Assembly (NCBI GenBank): GCA_035445085.1
Contig: DAOMQA010000002.1
Location: forward strand, 124,001-188,000
DNA from: JBDHXE01 sp035445085
GTDB taxonomy: Bacteria; Bacteroidota; Ignavibacteria; Kapaibacteriales; UBA2268
Reading direction: 5' to 3'
Length of the DNA: 64,000 nucleotides
Of the stretch, positions 27,132-36,450 are shown piece by piece. The notes below the pieces were generated by a model, which had not been told where the DNA came from, did no database searches, and was given only the letters and a program-made list of their open reading frames with translations. The position numbers and the translations under genes are program-made. Every line of letters begins with the position of its first letter. The first letter of the stretch is position 1.

Positions 27132-28949
27132 ATGTATAAAACTGATTTAGATAAAATACGTAACTTCTGTATAATTGCACATATTGACCATGGTAAATCT
27201 ACATTAGCAGATAGATTACTTGAGTTTACTGGTAGAGTAAGCGCTCGAGAAATGGTAATGAACCAGATGCTTGATAACAACCCGTTAGAACAAGAGCGTG
27301 GTATAACAATTAAATTACACGCTATACAGATGGAGTATAAAGCCAAAGATGGTGAAACATATATACTTAACTTAATTGATACTCCAGGCCACGTAGATTT
27401 TACCTATGAAGTATCTCGTTCGTTAGCAGCATGCGAAGGTGCTTTGTTAGTTGTAGATGCCACACAAGGAATCGAAGCTCAAACTATAAGTAATCTATAT
27501 CTTGCGATTGGCAATGATTTAGAAATAATCCCTGTTCTTAACAAGATTGACTTGCCAAGTGCCCAAACTACTATGGAAGATGTAAAGCATCAAATAGTAG
27601 ATTTAATTGGTTGCGACGAAGATGAAATGATACCAGCATCAGCAAAGGCAGGTATTGGTATTGAAGAAATATTAGAAGCAATAGTAAAGAATGTAAAGCC
27701 TCCTAAAGGTGATAAAGATGCTCCACTTAAAGCCCTCATCTATGATTCGGTATTTGATGCATATAGAGGGGTAATAGTGAACATTCGCGTATTTGATGGT
27801 ACGTTGAAAGAAGGGGATAAAATATTATTCATGCAGACTGATAGGGTGTACGATGTAGAAGAAGTGGGTATAATGCACTTAAATAGATTCAGAACTAAAG
27901 AATTAACGGCAGGGAATGTTGGCTACTTTACTGCTGCAATAAGAGATTTGCATGATACAAAAGTTGGCGATACAGTAACTCATGATAAAAAAAGATGTGA
28001 TGGCGTTATCGAAGGCTTCCAACACGTAAAGCCGATGGTCTTCTCTGGTATATATCCAGCAGATTCCGATGATTTTGAAGATTTGAGAGAATCATTATCA
28101 AAATTGGTATTGAACGATTCTGCTATTACTTTTGAGCCAGAGTCTTCTTCCGCTTTAGGATTCGGTTTCCGCTGTGGCTTCCTTGGCTTGTTGCATATGG
28201 AAATAGTACAAGAAAGGCTAGAAAGAGAATTTAATCAAAATATTGTTACAACAGTACCCAATGTTCGTTATAGAGTATTGAAGGCTAACGGAGATGAGAT
28301 TTATATAGATAATCCATCAGAATTGCCTAAGTTAGTTGAGATAGAGGATTTACAAGAGCCATTTATTAGAGCACAGATTTTAACACCTAACGATTATGTT
28401 GGTTCGATAATGAAATTATGCCTTGATAGGCGTGGTATTTTGAAAAATCAGACATATTTATCGCAAACGCGGGTAGATATACAATTTGATCTGCCATTAG
28501 CGGAAGTAGTATTTGATTTTTATGATAAGCTAAAGTCTATAAGTAGAGGATATGCTTCATTAGATTACGAAATAGATGACTATAGATCTGGGGACTTAGT
28601 AAAATTAGATATTTTATTAAATGGCGATGCGGTAGACGCTCTATCTTCAATTGTTCATAGGAATAAATCTTATGATTGGGGCAAAAAACTTTGCGAAAAA
28701 CTTAAAGATCTGATACCACGGCAAATGTTTGAAGTTGTAATCCAAGCGGCAATTGGCGCTAAGGTTATAGCAAGGTCGTCAGTAAAGCCTCTTCGTAAAA
28801 ACGTAACTGCAAAATGTTATGGTGGTGATATTTCTAGAAAGCGTAAGCTGTTGGAGAAACAAAAAGAAGGTAAGAAGCGTATGAAACAAGTGGGCAGCAT
28901 CGAAATTCCTCAAGAGGCATTTTTAGCTGTGTTAAGTTTAGATAATTAA
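27132..28949 (+). CDS. lepA: elongation factor 4 (back-translocating GTPase LepA)
   Basis: Ribosomal GTPase that acts on stalled or misassembled ribosomes. With the ATG at 27132 it has 605 residues. G1 is AHIDHGKST (16-24), switch I contains ERGITIK, G3 is DTPGH and G4 is NKID. The EF-G-like domains II, III and V follow, and the LepA-specific C-terminal domain contains KCYGGDISRKRKLLEKQKEGKKRM. A TTG 24 bases upstream was rejected because the ATG gives the normal family N-terminus. It is 17 bases before the first signal peptidase gene, matching the common lepA-lepB pairing. Confidence 0.96.
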   Translation: MYKTDLDKIRNFCIIAHIDHGKSTLADRLLEFTGRVSAREMVMNQMLDNNPLEQERGITIKLHAIQMEYKAKDGETYILNLIDTPGHVDFTYEVSRSLAACEGALLVVDATQGIEAQTISNLYLAIGNDLEIIPVLNKIDLPSAQTTMEDVKHQIVDLIGCDEDEMIPASAKAGIGIEEILEAIVKNVKPPKGDKDAPLKALIYDSVFDAYRGVIVNIRVFDGTLKEGDKILFMQTDRVYDVEEVGIMHLNRFRTKELTAGNVGYFTAAIRDLHDTKVGDTVTHDKKRCDGVIEGFQHVKPMVFSGIYPADSDDFEDLRESLSKLVLNDSAITFEPESSSALGFGFRCGFLGLLHMEIVQERLEREFNQNIVTTVPNVRYRVLKANGDEIYIDNPSELPKLVEIEDLQEPFIRAQILTPNDYVGSIMKLCLDRRGILKNQTYLSQTRVDIQFDLPLAEVVFDFYDKLKSISRGYASLDYEIDDYRSGDLVKLDILLNGDAVDALSSIVHRNKSYDWGKKLCEKLKDLIPRQMFEVVIQAAIGAKVIARSSVKPLRKNVTAKCYGGDISRKRKLLEKQKEGKKRMKQVGSIEIPQEAFLAVLSLDN

Positions 28950-28966
28950 AATTAAAGAGTAAATTT

Positions 28967-29896
28967 ATGGATTTTAACCAATATTTTAGAGATAATATTA
29001 ATCCTTTTACTAAAAAGAAAACAGTAAAAAAGAAACCAGAGACGTTTACCGAGGGGGTACTATCTTGGATTAAAACAGTATTGGGTGCTGTTTTGGTAGT
29101 AATGATTATCAATGGCGCTGCGATAGCTTCCTTTGTTGTTCCTACGGGATCGATGGAAAATACCGTGATGACTGGAGACTTTTTATTTGTAAATAAGTTC
29201 TTATATGGGCCAACTACGCCTCAATTAATACCTTTTTTGAATGTTCCCTTGCCTTTTTATAAGTTCCCCGGCATTAAAGACCCTGAAGTAGGCGACGTAA
29301 TTGTTTTTATATATCCTGGTGATAGAGAGCAAGTAAAATCAGATGAGTTTGTATATTATCTTAAAAGATGTGTTGCGACTGCTGGCGATGTTTTAGAGAT
29401 TAAGAATAAGCAATTATATGTTAATGGTAAGAATCTTGGATTACCAGAACATGGCAAATACGATATGCAATTACCAATATATCCTGGTGATGAGTTTAGA
29501 ACTTTTCCTCCAGGTAAGGGCTTTACTCGTGATAACTATGGTCCAATAAGAATTCCTAAAAAAGGAGATATTGTTGAATTGAATAGCAATAATATCAAAG
29601 AATGGGAAACTTTCATTAGACGTGAAGGGCACGAAGTGTCAGCAATATCTAATGAGATTTTGATAGATGGAAAATCAAGCACAAGGTACACTGTACAGCG
29701 CGATTATTGCTTTGGAATGGGCGATAATAGAGACAATAGCTTAGATAGTAGATATTGGGGTTTTGTACCTTATGACAATGTAATTGGCACTCCAATGGTA
29801 GTGTATTGGTCTTGGGACCCAAATCTTCCTCTTACTAAATTAGTAGATAAATTTGCCTCTTTGAAATTATCTAGAATTGGAAATATAATACATTAA
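28967..29896 (+). CDS. lepB: type I signal peptidase
   Basis: Inner-membrane Ser/Lys protease that cleaves Sec signal peptides on the periplasmic side. Of 309 residues, one transmembrane helix lies at about 36-56. The catalytic serine is Ser62 in VVPTGSMENT and the general base Lys133 in YLKRCVATAGD. GMGDNRDNSLDSRYWGFV (box E) is intact. The large insert between the boxes is typical of Bacteroidota forms. Its stop overlaps the start of a second, shorter signal peptidase (TAATG). Confidence 0.94.
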   Translation: MDFNQYFRDNINPFTKKKTVKKKPETFTEGVLSWIKTVLGAVLVVMIINGAAIASFVVPTGSMENTVMTGDFLFVNKFLYGPTTPQLIPFLNVPLPFYKFPGIKDPEVGDVIVFIYPGDREQVKSDEFVYYLKRCVATAGDVLEIKNKQLYVNGKNLGLPEHGKYDMQLPIYPGDEFRTFPPGKGFTRDNYGPIRIPKKGDIVELNSNNIKEWETFIRREGHEVSAISNEILIDGKSSTRYTVQRDYCFGMGDNRDNSLDSRYWGFVPYDNVIGTPMVVYWSWDPNLPLTKLVDKFASLKLSRIGNIIH

Positions 29897-30675
29897 TGAA
29901 ATTAATGAATCTTGACGATTCAGCTACCATAATTGAAAAAATTACCTTCAGAATGGTAGCTGAAATTTTGATAGTAATATGCTTAGTTGTTTTTTTTCTC
30001 AAAATCGTAGTTTTAGATTTTTTCTTAGTTAGTTCATCCTCAATGGAGCCTACCCTTTATAAAAAAGATATTTTACTTGTAAGCAGAGTTTCTTATTTTA
30101 TAGGATTAGGGGATAGAATGCCATTTATTGATCTACACAAATTAGCCAATTATAGACTCAACTACAAAACTCCGCAAAAAAATGATATTATTTTTTTTAA
30201 AAATAGCTTCCATTCCTTGCGTGATTATAAAGAAAATTATTTAATAAAAAGAGTGAAGTTAGTGCCAGGAGATAAGCTATATTATGCCTCTGTAAATGGT
30301 CAATTGAATTTTTCTAAGAATTCACCCGATGCTTTTGTTAAAGAATATACCGAAATAACTATACCTGCAAAAGATGAAATAGTTAATTTAGATATTGATA
30401 ATATTAGATTTTATAAGCATATAATAGAAAATGAGGACAATAAAGTAGAAATTACAGCAAATAATATATATATTAATAACAAAGCCACAAATAATTATAA
30501 ATTTAAAGAAAATCATTATTATGTAGAAGGGGATAACCGTAATAATAGCTTTGACTCTAGAATTTATGGATTAGTGCCAGAAAATGTGATATTTGGTAAA
30601 GCATTATTAATAATTTGGTCTGGTGCTATCGAAAAAGATAGCTATTTTGATCGCTTCCTCACTCTTTTAAACTAA
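29896..30675 (+). CDS. second, divergent type I signal peptidase
   Basis: A 259-residue paralogue of the preceding enzyme. The transmembrane helix is at about 22-45, the nucleophile Ser49 in VSSSSMEPT, Lys118 in YLIKRVKLVPGDKL and the conserved VEGDNRNNSFDSRIYGLV box near the C-terminus, so the catalytic dyad is preserved. It lacks much of the long insert of its neighbour. The one-base overlap makes co-translation likely. It may process a different subset of precursors or form a complex with the first copy; neither can be read from the sequence. Confidence 0.9.
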   Translation: MKLMNLDDSATIIEKITFRMVAEILIVICLVVFFLKIVVLDFFLVSSSSMEPTLYKKDILLVSRVSYFIGLGDRMPFIDLHKLANYRLNYKTPQKNDIIFFKNSFHSLRDYKENYLIKRVKLVPGDKLYYASVNGQLNFSKNSPDAFVKEYTEITIPAKDEIVNLDIDNIRFYKHIIENEDNKVEITANNIYINNKATNNYKFKENHYYVEGDNRNNSFDSRIYGLVPENVIFGKALLIIWSGAIEKDSYFDRFLTLLN

Positions 30676-30681
30676 TAAAAA

Positions 30682-30712
30682 CCCAAAAAGTTACTTTTTA
30701 TTACCTTTTGGG
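30682..30712. terminator. hairpin between convergent signal peptidase and lipoprotein operons
   Basis: CCCAAAA (30682-30688) pairs with TTTTGGG (30706-30712) around a 17-base U-rich loop, in a 66-base gap where two operons converge. Runs of T and A flank the stem, consistent with termination in both directions. Confidence 0.6.
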
Positions 30713-30741
30713 GTATATAATTAAACTAAATTATTTTACTT

Positions 30742-33519
30742 CTATTTACAACATTCAGAAGGTATGAATTTACCATTATAATATTGAATTAATTTAATAG
30801 TTAAATTCAATCGGCGAACGTCGTCATATTCTTCTGTATCTTGCCTTATTGTTGTGTCATAATATTTACCCTCTGCCAAGATGATAATTTTAGCTCTGTC
30901 TAAGGCTTCATTTCTTTCCTGGATAGATTTGAATTGTTGTGTAGGATAGAATACCAAACCTTCCTTTAGGTAATTATTAAATTTAGTGTCAGCTTTTAGT
31001 AAGCTAAATAATTCATTAAAACCATAATAGGCGCGTAGTTTAGAGAGATTATCATTATCGCTACTAAGTGTTGCATTATTTTGTATTTTGATATCAGTTA
31101 GATTTATTGAGGTATCATCTTGCTCTATTCCTTGCATATATTCTATATCATCACCTATATAGTAGCAAAGAGAGGCACTTCTAATATCTGAATATGCTTC
31201 TAATTTAACAAGTAATCTTGTAGAATTAGCATTAGAATAGTTGTTGATAAATTCAACTATTGGAATAAAGTCATCAGTAATAGTGTTTTTCATCACTTGC
31301 AAATTACCATCTACTTGAGAAGCATACTTTCTATAGTCTTCAATCCTTCTTTGCCTATTTTCCTGATGAGCAACACCGTATTTCCTATGCTTTGGGCTTA
31401 GCTCTACATAGCCTGCATTAGATAAATATCCGTCTGGTTGCAAATCTTGTAAATGTTCTTTTAATCCTTTACTTGTATTAACTTTCCAAAAAGCGGTTTG
31501 GAAATAGGGTACATTTTTGTTGTATTTACTTTCGATAGTAATAAAGTCTGTATTGCAATTTGGTTTAATATAATATGACGGCTCTACAATTACGGTATCA
31601 TAAATTATTGCTTTATTGCTTTCATTTTCTACTTGTAGAAAATTATAATTAGATAAGTTAGAAGGTATTACAGCGTCTAATGCTGTAATATTAATAGTAT
31701 CTATGTTTGGAATAGTATCAAAATATATAATTTGAGTTGATTTTTGTATGCGATTGCCACCATAGGTATAAGATTTTTTTAAAATTATCTGCTTTTCTGC
31801 TTCTATCCACGTTGTATTTTTATTCTTGGTGCTGTCATTGCTTGCAATAGTATTATTGAGTGTTGGCAAACCGCTACTACTCAATTTATTTTTTAATTGC
31901 TTTGTATGAACTAATTTAGTAGGCTTGAAACTAATAACTTTTGAATATTTGCTAATATGATATACCTTATTTGATACGGTATCAAAATATATGGTAGAGT
32001 CGAGCTTTAAGATATCGTCTTTTAATGGGATAATTTCAGTTACAAATGTAGTATCATATTCATATTTAGTTTGCTGGTTAATAATTGAATCATACTTAGT
32101 GATTTTGATATTTTTATTAATCGTGGGTGCGTTTATTATATAATTTTTGCCAATATAATGAGTAATAATAGTATCGCTTCGCTGATCGCAGTTCAAATGA
32201 TAGTAATTAGAGCCTCCAAAAGCCTTATATTTTTTTCCTTTCTTCAAAGTTATCGTTATTGTATCGGCATTGATTTTAATACTATCGTTATCGCTTATAT
32301 TATGAACGAATAAAACAGGGTCTTTAATTTTTTCGCCTTTGTTATCTAAAATGGTCAAGTGTAATTTAAAGGTATTTTGCGGTTCAGGCGTTGCGATAAT
32401 AATATTGTTGTCATTATTGCATTCTAAGTCAATATCAAAGCTATAAATATCGTAAGCCCCCTTATTTATTACAACGGTATCACCGTTTGAACTGCTAACT
32501 CTTTCTAAATTATTTCTATCAGAAGAAAAGTATAAGGCTTTTGCATTTCCTTCTTGTTTATAAGGAAATGCAATAAAAGGGAACATTTCATTTGCATCAG
32601 TGTTGATATAAGAATTTTCGAAATCATATTGACTACCTTTTGGAAATTTTACGGCACTATCCAAAACTTGTATTGTTTGGTCCTTGAAATTAAATTTCAA
32701 ATTAGCGCTATATATATCATAATCGCCATCTCTATTCGACGAAAATAATAGCTTAGGGCTGTGAGCCATACAAGCTACAAAAGGGCTTATTTCATTGAAT
32801 TGTTTAGTATTTACGTGTTTATTAAAGTCTAACTCTTTTGGGTCGCTCCACTTATCATTTACAAAATAAGAATAAAATAAATCAGAATTGCCTATATTCT
32901 GGATATTGCCATTAATATCTTTTATCATAGAATAAGGATTGTTTTTGTCAGAAGCCCAAATTAAGACATAATTACATATAGAATCTTGCCCAATCCATGG
33001 ATGAGAATCCCAAAATATTGAATTTATTGGCTCGGGCAAAGCATTAAATATAAATTTATTATTTTCTTTATTAAATACTAACAAGTCTGTGCCGCCAATA
33101 CTGCCGAACATATTCAAATTAAGTAAATTGCTAAAGTTTGAATCGGGAGGGTGTGATATTGCAACAACGCCACTATTATATGTTAAGAATGTAGCTGATT
33201 CTAAACGATTTGTTAATTCATCAATAACTTTTTCATTCTCAGGATAGTTATTGCCTAAAATCTCTTTAAAAAACTGATTTGCTGGCTTAATTGAATTAAT
33301 TTTATCAGAGTAATCACCCCTTAACTCACGATAAAAGGCATCGCCACAATTTTCTTGAGTAACCCTTAAATATGGAGCTATGTCCTTATTTGGTGTATTG
33401 ATTGAATCTTTTATGGCTTTTAGCTTGTCTATATTCCGATTAGGTAAAATACGCGTAGGGTCTTGCGAACAAGAATATATGAGACAAGAAAGCAATATTG
33501 TAAATAAATATTTTCTCAT
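30742..33519 (-). CDS. lipoprotein with beta-propeller and OmpA-like C-terminal domain (PorE-like)
   Basis: A 925-residue lipoprotein (lipobox LIYSC, Cys17). A PD40/WD40-type propeller is signalled by LLFSSNRDGDYDIYSANL (about 250) and ALYFSSDRNNLERVSS (about 325). Near 400-440 a small beta domain (KKGKKYKAFGGSNYYHLNCD) resembles a carboxypeptidase-regulatory-like fold. A Ser/Thr/Lys-rich linker follows, then a divergent OmpA-C-like domain (about 750-925) with LEAYSD, NLSKLRAYYGFNEL and RRLNLTIKL. This order matches PorE of the T9SS, a peptidoglycan-anchored lipoprotein, except that I see no TPR. Assignment to PorE is inference. It is the last gene of a four-gene leftward operon. Confidence 0.65.
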   Translation of the reverse strand: MRKYLFTILLSCLIYSCSQDPTRILPNRNIDKLKAIKDSINTPNKDIAPYLRVTQENCGDAFYRELRGDYSDKINSIKPANQFFKEILGNNYPENEKVIDELTNRLESATFLTYNSGVVAISHPPDSNFSNLLNLNMFGSIGGTDLLVFNKENNKFIFNALPEPINSIFWDSHPWIGQDSICNYVLIWASDKNNPYSMIKDINGNIQNIGNSDLFYSYFVNDKWSDPKELDFNKHVNTKQFNEISPFVACMAHSPKLLFSSNRDGDYDIYSANLKFNFKDQTIQVLDSAVKFPKGSQYDFENSYINTDANEMFPFIAFPYKQEGNAKALYFSSDRNNLERVSSSNGDTVVINKGAYDIYSFDIDLECNNDNNIIIATPEPQNTFKLHLTILDNKGEKIKDPVLFVHNISDNDSIKINADTITITLKKGKKYKAFGGSNYYHLNCDQRSDTIITHYIGKNYIINAPTINKNIKITKYDSIINQQTKYEYDTTFVTEIIPLKDDILKLDSTIYFDTVSNKVYHISKYSKVISFKPTKLVHTKQLKNKLSSSGLPTLNNTIASNDSTKNKNTTWIEAEKQIILKKSYTYGGNRIQKSTQIIYFDTIPNIDTINITALDAVIPSNLSNYNFLQVENESNKAIIYDTVIVEPSYYIKPNCNTDFITIESKYNKNVPYFQTAFWKVNTSKGLKEHLQDLQPDGYLSNAGYVELSPKHRKYGVAHQENRQRRIEDYRKYASQVDGNLQVMKNTITDDFIPIVEFINNYSNANSTRLLVKLEAYSDIRSASLCYYIGDDIEYMQGIEQDDTSINLTDIKIQNNATLSSDNDNLSKLRAYYGFNELFSLLKADTKFNNYLKEGLVFYPTQQFKSIQERNEALDRAKIIILAEGKYYDTTIRQDTEEYDDVRRLNLTIKLIQYYNGKFIPSECCK

Positions 33520-33532
33520 AATTATCCTATTT

Positions 33533-34390
33533 TTACTTATCTAAAGGATATAACATCATAGAAACACGCTTTCTAAATGGGGGGATGGCAGTTTGTCTAA
33601 TTTCGGTAATTACAATTACAAATCTTTTGCCATTACGAGCAATATATAGATATACATTACCTGGTTGCACAAGCAAATCAATTGATATAAGTTTTGCTGC
33701 AGCGTTGTTTAATTGGTTGATAACAGAGTTATTGGGGAGTGGAATGCCAAAATCGCCAGCCTTACCTAATATCTTACCACTTTCATTAGAAATGAAAATA
33801 TTATTAGCGTTATAGCTATTAATAGTAGAACCACGTTGGTTCCTACCATACAAATTGTCTGCCGTAAATCTACTGAGGGAGTCTGTTAAATCTGCTTGGT
33901 TGGCTTTTACATAATCACAAAATACTTGTGAGTCTTCTGTGAATAACCCTTGTGAAAATAATGCAATACTACCTTTAATACGTAAGTAAGCAGTATTAGG
34001 ATTTGAGGCAACATTTACATTTTGTACAAGGAAATCACCTAATAATTGCTCATTTGTAGGATATGTATCCATTATATTAGCATAATAAATTGTATCATTA
34101 TTGGAAAATGGGAACGAGGCTAACGGCAAAGCTACCTTTCCTTCAAATCTGCTATCATTTGGAAAAGAACCAGAACTAGCGCTATTATCAGGAAATTGAT
34201 AGATACTAATATTATAATCAGAATCCAAAATAGCATTAGCGCCAATAATGGTAAAATTAGGATTAAATTTCTCCATTGTAACAATTCTTGTTTCACATAC
34301 AAAAATAGGTTCGACTTGCCTTACAGGGCATTCACTACAAGCAGTCAAAAGAATAATTGCAAGAGTAAAAATAAATAATAAATTTTTCAT
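33533..34390 (-). CDS. lipoprotein of unknown function
   Basis: A 285-residue lipoprotein (lipobox LLTAC, Cys18, followed by ECP). The body is beta-rich with no recognised domain. It contains paired short motifs such as KVALPLASFPFSNNDTIYYANI and YLRIKGSIALFSQGLF, and a VNVYLYIARNGKRFVIVITEIRQ-like end. AAGGATAT precedes the ATG. Thirteen bases separate it from the propeller lipoprotein and 13 from the Cys-rich lipoprotein upstream, so it belongs to the same envelope complex or pathway. Confidence 0.6.
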   Translation of the reverse strand: MKNLLFIFTLAIILLTACSECPVRQVEPIFVCETRIVTMEKFNPNFTIIGANAILDSDYNISIYQFPDNSASSGSFPNDSRFEGKVALPLASFPFSNNDTIYYANIMDTYPTNEQLLGDFLVQNVNVASNPNTAYLRIKGSIALFSQGLFTEDSQVFCDYVKANQADLTDSLSRFTADNLYGRNQRGSTINSYNANNIFISNESGKILGKAGDFGIPLPNNSVINQLNNAAAKLISIDLLVQPGNVYLYIARNGKRFVIVITEIRQTAIPPFRKRVSMMLYPLDK

Positions 34391-34403
34391 ATATATCCTT
34401 ATA

Positions 34404-35672
34404 TTAATATACTAAACCGATTCTGAATACAATAGAATTAGTCCTTTGGTTAATAGGCAATATCATACCAGAAGAAATGATGTTGTTTGCATACGCAATA
34501 GATCTAAATCCAATGTCGGCAGATAAGTCCAAATACCGTGAAAGAGGGTATTCAACGCCAATTCCAAACCCATAGTTTAAGGGTAAGCTAAAATCTATAT
34601 TTGGCAAGTTAGGTATTTGGTCTTGGCAATCTTTATTAAGATTGATGTTTAGCAAATCTATAGAGAGCTTATCTATTGATAAGCCTAATAATCCATAAAT
34701 AAATGGATTAAAGCAAGAACGTTCTTCTATCAATTCAACATTTTCGAGCTCTTTAATTATTGCGTTATAATCAGTATTGACTTTAGTAACAATTGTCATT
34801 ATGTTTTGATCAAGCTCCTTATTATATGTATAAACTGTATCATAAATAATGTTGGGGGAGAGTTTTATTTTTGATATATTTTCTTCTGCCTTTTCACGGC
34901 GGGTTCTAAGTAAATCATATCGTCCATACAGATTGAGTGCAGACCTTAGAACTAAACTAGTATCATACATATTCATAGTTTGTACACCAGAAGAATAAAT
35001 CAGGCCTAAGGCGTATCTTTTAGATTGCCCCCATCTATAGCCAACAGCAACATCTAACAGGGCATCTTCTCTACTCGATAGGTTGCCATATTTATCAGTG
35101 TCGTCATAGAAGGCTAATCCAGCCTTGAAACTTAAAAATAAATTAGTCATAGTTCTTTCTGGGCAATCTATACAAGTAAGGCAAGGAACAGCTATATTTA
35201 CTTCTGAACAAGGGCATGGAGTTGGGTCGCAATCTAATACTACTGTATCCACAGGAACTTCTCTAATTTCAAGCGGCAATAATGGGTTATTATATGTTTC
35301 AAAATAATTAATATTGTTATATTTATTTTTGGGTATATCCAATTTAGAGCCAATTAAGTCAATATCGCTTAAAGGTATCGTCTCAATTTTCCTTGTATTT
35401 TTTACGCTTGAATCAATAAACAATAAATAAGGAGTAGTCGTAAAATGAGTAAATTCATTAATTGGGCAAGAGTCTGGCTTAATTTCAACTTGGATTTTTA
35501 GCACCTCACCTCTTAAAGTATTACCATTTCTAATAATTGGCAAATTTGGGTTTGAATTATATTTGCTTTCTATTCCCTTTTTAATGCGGACAGCGTCGTC
35601 GCGTTGTACTTGTTGGGATGAACATGAAGCAATTAACGCTACAATACTTATTAATAGTAATATATTTTTCAT
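34404..35672 (-). CDS. Cys-rich lipoprotein with C-terminal beta-barrel-like region
   Basis: A 422-residue product with a lipobox (LIASC, Cys17). Its first 145 residues are unlike known domains. A tight cluster of six cysteines follows at 148, 153, 155, 164, 167 and 170, which could bind a metal or form disulfides. From about 175 the chain alternates like a barrel (LFLSFKAGLAFYDDT, DVAVGYRWGQSKRYALGLIYSSG) and ends IVFRIGLVY, an outer-membrane-type C-terminus. A lipid anchor plus a barrel on one chain is unusual. Its ATG overlaps the stop of the upstream gene as ATGA. Confidence 0.6.
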   Translation of the reverse strand: MKNILLLISIVALIASCSSQQVQRDDAVRIKKGIESKYNSNPNLPIIRNGNTLRGEVLKIQVEIKPDSCPINEFTHFTTTPYLLFIDSSVKNTRKIETIPLSDIDLIGSKLDIPKNKYNNINYFETYNNPLLPLEIREVPVDTVVLDCDPTPCPCSEVNIAVPCLTCIDCPERTMTNLFLSFKAGLAFYDDTDKYGNLSSREDALLDVAVGYRWGQSKRYALGLIYSSGVQTMNMYDTSLVLRSALNLYGRYDLLRTRREKAEENISKIKLSPNIIYDTVYTYNKELDQNIMTIVTKVNTDYNAIIKELENVELIEERSCFNPFIYGLLGLSIDKLSIDLLNINLNKDCQDQIPNLPNIDFSLPLNYGFGIGVEYPLSRYLDLSADIGFRSIAYANNIISSGMILPINQRTNSIVFRIGLVY

Positions 35673-36241
35673 AAGCCTAAACTCAAGGTTAGTCCGACAT
35701 TAAAAGATTGTAGGTTGTCCCTTTCGCTTGCACGCTCAATTGAGTTTGGAGCATAATATAAGCCATCAAATTCAAACATCCAACATTTCTTAAATAGCTT
35801 GAAATTGTAAGCAAGCCCACCCCCAAGCCCATACCCAAGAGCTAAGTTAGAGCCGTTTTTTAGAAAATGTTCACTTGGATTAATGGAGCTAAAGCCGAAT
35901 GTTCCTTGCACGAAAGGAACTAATTTGTTATCAAAACAATCGCTTACAAAAGGCGCATATTTAATAAAGCTATGCACAGAAATAGCTCTCTCATAATATT
36001 TTACGGGATTGCTTGATTTTGTCGTTGATATATAATCTAAACGAACGCCATACCACAATTTACAGTAAGTTCTGTCGCTTAGTTCAAGTCTAAACCCTAA
36101 TCCGTCTTGGTTATAATTCTGGAATTGCCCAACGGGGAGCATATAATTAGTTCCTGCGCCTATGTATAGGTTTGAGTAGGAATGATTATAGGTTAAGATA
36201 AATAGAAATAGCAGAAGCGATAAACAATAATAATGTTTCAA
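35669..36241 (-). CDS. outer-membrane beta-barrel protein, first gene of envelope operon
   Basis: A 190-residue barrel protein with a signal peptide (LLLFLFILTYNHSYS). It starts with strand patterns such as NLYIGAGTNYMLPVG and ends FNVGLTLSLGL. The start is a TTG at 36241: an ideal AAGGAGGT lies just upstream and no ATG competes. It resembles small OmpW/PorT-like barrels in size, but I do not recognise the family. It leads the four-gene leftward operon ending in the propeller lipoprotein. Confidence 0.65.
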   Translation of the reverse strand: MKHYYCLSLLLFLFILTYNHSYSNLYIGAGTNYMLPVGQFQNYNQDGLGFRLELSDRTYCKLWYGVRLDYISTTKSSNPVKYYERAISVHSFIKYAPFVSDCFDNKLVPFVQGTFGFSSINPSEHFLKNGSNLALGYGLGGGLAYNFKLFKKCWMFEFDGLYYAPNSIERASERDNLQSFNVGLTLSLGL

Positions 36242-36272
36242 TGTTACCTCCTTTATATAAATTGCAGAAAGT

Positions 36273-36382
36273 GCCCAGCTAAAAGTACAAAAAAGTACTC
36301 TAAAAAATACAAAAAATTGAAATGGATATGATTTATTTTTTTAGCTTAGGCAACAAGAAAGCATGCGAATGCTTTATTTTTT
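36273..36382 (+). ncRNA. folded leader or small RNA with intrinsic terminator
   Basis: In the divergent gap before the DUF2249 gene, AGCTAAAA (36277-36284) pairs with TTTTAGCT (36339-36346), and GCC (36273-36275) with GGC (36349-36351), closing a long stem. An inner hairpin AGTAC/GTACT (36284-36288/36295-36299) shares the edge. A second hairpin follows at 36358-36375, then six T. The order of folded domain, hairpin and U-tract is that of an attenuator, riboswitch or terminated sRNA on the plus strand. I do not recognise the class. Confidence 0.45.
36358..36382 (+). terminator. intrinsic terminator with GCGA tetraloop
   Basis: AAAGCAT (36358-36364), loop GCGA (36365-36368, a GNRA tetraloop), ATGCTTT (36369-36375), one A and six T (36377-36382). 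No gene ends upstream on this strand, so it terminates a leader or small RNA rather than an mRNA. Confidence 0.75.
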
Positions 36383-36408
36383 GTCTTTATGCCTAAATAG
36401 TTTTATTT

Positions 36409-36450
36409 TTGACTTGTATGGTATATGTAAAATTAAAAAAATATACCATA
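36409..36450 (+). promoter_or_regulatory. candidate operator palindrome before the DUF2249-Fsr operon
   Basis: TATGGTATAT (36417-36426) and ATATACCATA (36441-36450) are perfect 10-bp inverted arms with a 14-base spacer, ending 36 bases before the DUF2249 ATG. TTGACT at 36409-36414 resembles a -35 element just left of the palindrome, so a regulator bound there could block transcription. The same arms could also form an RNA hairpin. Confidence 0.5.
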
